A stretch of 6,102 nucleotides of DNA from Candidatus Aerophobota bacterium (GTDB taxonomy: Bacteria; Aerophobota; Aerophobia; Aerophobales; B3-G15). Below are positions 5,041 through 6,102 of this stretch, piece by piece. The position numbers and the translations under genes were made by a program. Every line of letters begins with the position of its first letter. Position 1 is the stretch's first letter. The DNA lies in contig QMQA01000080.1 in assembly GCA_003648845.1 (NCBI GenBank), forward strand, positions 1 to 6,102, given 5' to 3'. The notes beneath the pieces were generated by a model. The model saw nothing but the letters and a program-made list of their open reading frames with translations, was not told where the DNA came from and ran no database searches.

Positions 5041-6102
5041 TTACTTTTTCACCACTTTTAAAAATCTTCTCTTTCCCACCTGAAGAATATGCTCACCACT
5101 CAAAGAAAGTACTTTATCAACCTCCTTAACCTTTTCTCCATCCCATTTTACTCCTCCCTGTTGAATCAATCTCCTTGCCTCCGAACCACTCTTTGCAAGA
5201 CCGGTTGATCTCAAAAGATCCACCACCCACATTCTCTCTACATCAACAGGATAAGACGGAATCTCTGGAGGAATTTCTTTTTTTGAAAAAACTCTCTCAA
5301 ATCTTTCATCCTGGTATCTTGCCTCTCTCTCACTGTGGTAAAATTTAACCAGCTCAAAAGCGAGTAGTTTCTTTGCCTGTTTGGGATGGAGTCTGCCTTC
5401 TTTAAAATCTTTTTCTAACTTATCAATTTCTTCACAGGATAAAGAAGTAAGAAGTCTCAAATAGCGAAAGATGAGCCCATCAGGAATTGACATTATCTTT
5501 CCGTACATCTCGGAGGCTGGTTCGGTTATCCCTATATAATTGTCCAGAGATTTACTCATCTTTTCCTTACCATCCAATCCCTCCAGAATTGGCATGGTAA
5601 TTATTACCTGTGGGGACTGTCCATAAGATTTTTGAATGTATCTTCCCAAAAGAAGATTGAACTTCTGGTCAGTTCCTCCAATCTCCACATCCGCTCTTAA
5701 AGCAACTGAATCGTAGGCCTGCATTAAAGGATACAAAAACTCATGCAAACCAATGGGTATATTCTGCCTGTAACGGAACAAAAAATCGTCTCTTTCCAGC
5801 ATTCTGGCAACAGTATAGCGTGAGGCGAGCTTCAATATCTGGGAAAAACTCATTTTTCCCAGCCAGCGAGAATTATAATCAACTCTGGTTTTATCAGGGT
5901 CAAGAATTTTAAAGGCCTGTTCGCGATAAGTTCGGGCATTAACTTTTATCTGTTCAACAGAAAGAGGTTTCCTTGTTTTAATCCTCCCGCTGGGGTCGCC
6001 AATGCGGGCTGTAAAATCCCCGATAAGCAGAACTACTTTATGACCAAGATCCTGAAAAGTGCGTAGTTTTAAAAGTATCACTGAGTGACCGAGGTGTATA
6101 TC
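5041..6102 (-). CDS. tyrS: Tyrosyl-tRNA synthetase, N-terminus beyond window edge
   Basis: Class I synthetase that charges tRNA-Tyr with tyrosine. The frame is open to the right edge and shows 353 residues; it begins inside the HIGH-type motif as DIHLGHS, so roughly 40-50 N-terminal residues are missing. The in-frame GTG at 6081 lies within the catalytic domain and is not the start. Seen: [36 protein letters not shown] (tyrosine/ATP pocket), a perfect KMSKS encoded by the complement of 5548-5562, then an alpha-helical anticodon region and a C-terminal S4 RNA-binding domain in the last 63 or so residues ([22 protein letters not shown]...). The canonical KMSKS and HLGH forms place it with the TyrZ-like group rather than the KFGKS-bearing E. 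coli TyrS type. Any T-box or other leader would lie outside the window. Confidence 0.95.
   Translation of the reverse strand, partial: DIHLGHSVILLKLRTFQDLGHKVVLLIGDFTARIGDPSGRIKTRKPLSVEQIKVNARTYREQAFKILDPDKTRVDYNSRWLGKMSFSQILKLASRYTVARMLERDDFLFRYRQNIPIGLHEFLYPLMQAYDSVALRADVEIGGTDQKFNLLLGRYIQKSYGQSPQVIITMPILEGLDGKEKMSKSLDNYIGITEPASEMYGKIMSIPDGLIFRYLRLLTSLSCEEIDKLEKDFKEGRLHPKQAKKLLAFELVKFYHSEREARYQDERFERVFSKKEIPPEIPSYPVDVERMWVVDLLRSTGLAKSGSEARRLIQQGGVKWDGEKVKEVDKVLSLSGEHILQVGKRRFLKVVKK

Noticed and set aside
6079..6081. GTG as the tyrosyl-tRNA synthetase start
   Set aside because: It falls after the HLGH motif, inside the catalytic domain. The frame continues open to the window edge with conserved residues upstream (DIHLGHS).

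Overview
The window is gene-dense bacterial chromosome, low in GC by eye, with heavy use of AGA/AGG for arginine and ATA for isoleucine. All seven clear genes belong to known families. There is no sign of phage, IS element, CRISPR array or RNA gene. The leftmost gene is a CooC-type nickel/carbon monoxide dehydrogenase maturation ATPase, which suggests an anaerobe with a Ni-CODH or the Wood-Ljungdahl pathway. Phylum cannot be fixed from this sequence; an uncultivated anaerobic lineage is plausible but is inference only.

Layout. (1) 1-407, minus strand: N-terminal part of a cooC-like ATPase, cut by the left window edge. (2) 408-588: 181-bp divergent intergenic region holding a convincing sigma70-type promoter for each flank, a short direct repeat between them and an inverted repeat over the -35 box of the rightward promoter. 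(3) 589-4077, plus strand: a tightly packed operon dnaN - recF - dciA (DUF721) - inositol-monophosphatase-family gene. Junctions are 9 nt, a 14-nt overlap and a 1-nt overlap, so translational coupling is likely. (4) 4078-4134: short gap with a probable promoter. (5) 4135-4551, plus: PaaI-type hotdog thioesterase. (6) 4540-5028, minus: YfcE/MJ0936-type metallophosphodiesterase, overlapping the thioesterase tail to tail by 12 nt. (7) 5041-6102, minus: tyrosyl-tRNA synthetase, with its N-terminus beyond the right edge, forming an operon with the phosphodiesterase gene.

Functionally, dnaN (sliding clamp), recF (gap repair) and dciA (replicative helicase loading/operation) form a partial version of the common dnaA-dnaN-recF-DUF721-gyrB replication cluster. 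Here dnaA is absent upstream, replaced by a divergent cooC-like gene. gyrB is absent downstream, where an IMPase/SuhB-like phosphatase is coupled to dciA instead. No DnaA-box cluster was seen, so this does not look like oriC. I found no undescribed system. The main points of interest are the rearranged replication neighbourhood, the compact divergent control region and the start-site corrections (dnaN ATG at 589, recF TTG at 1714, tyrS open at the edge).
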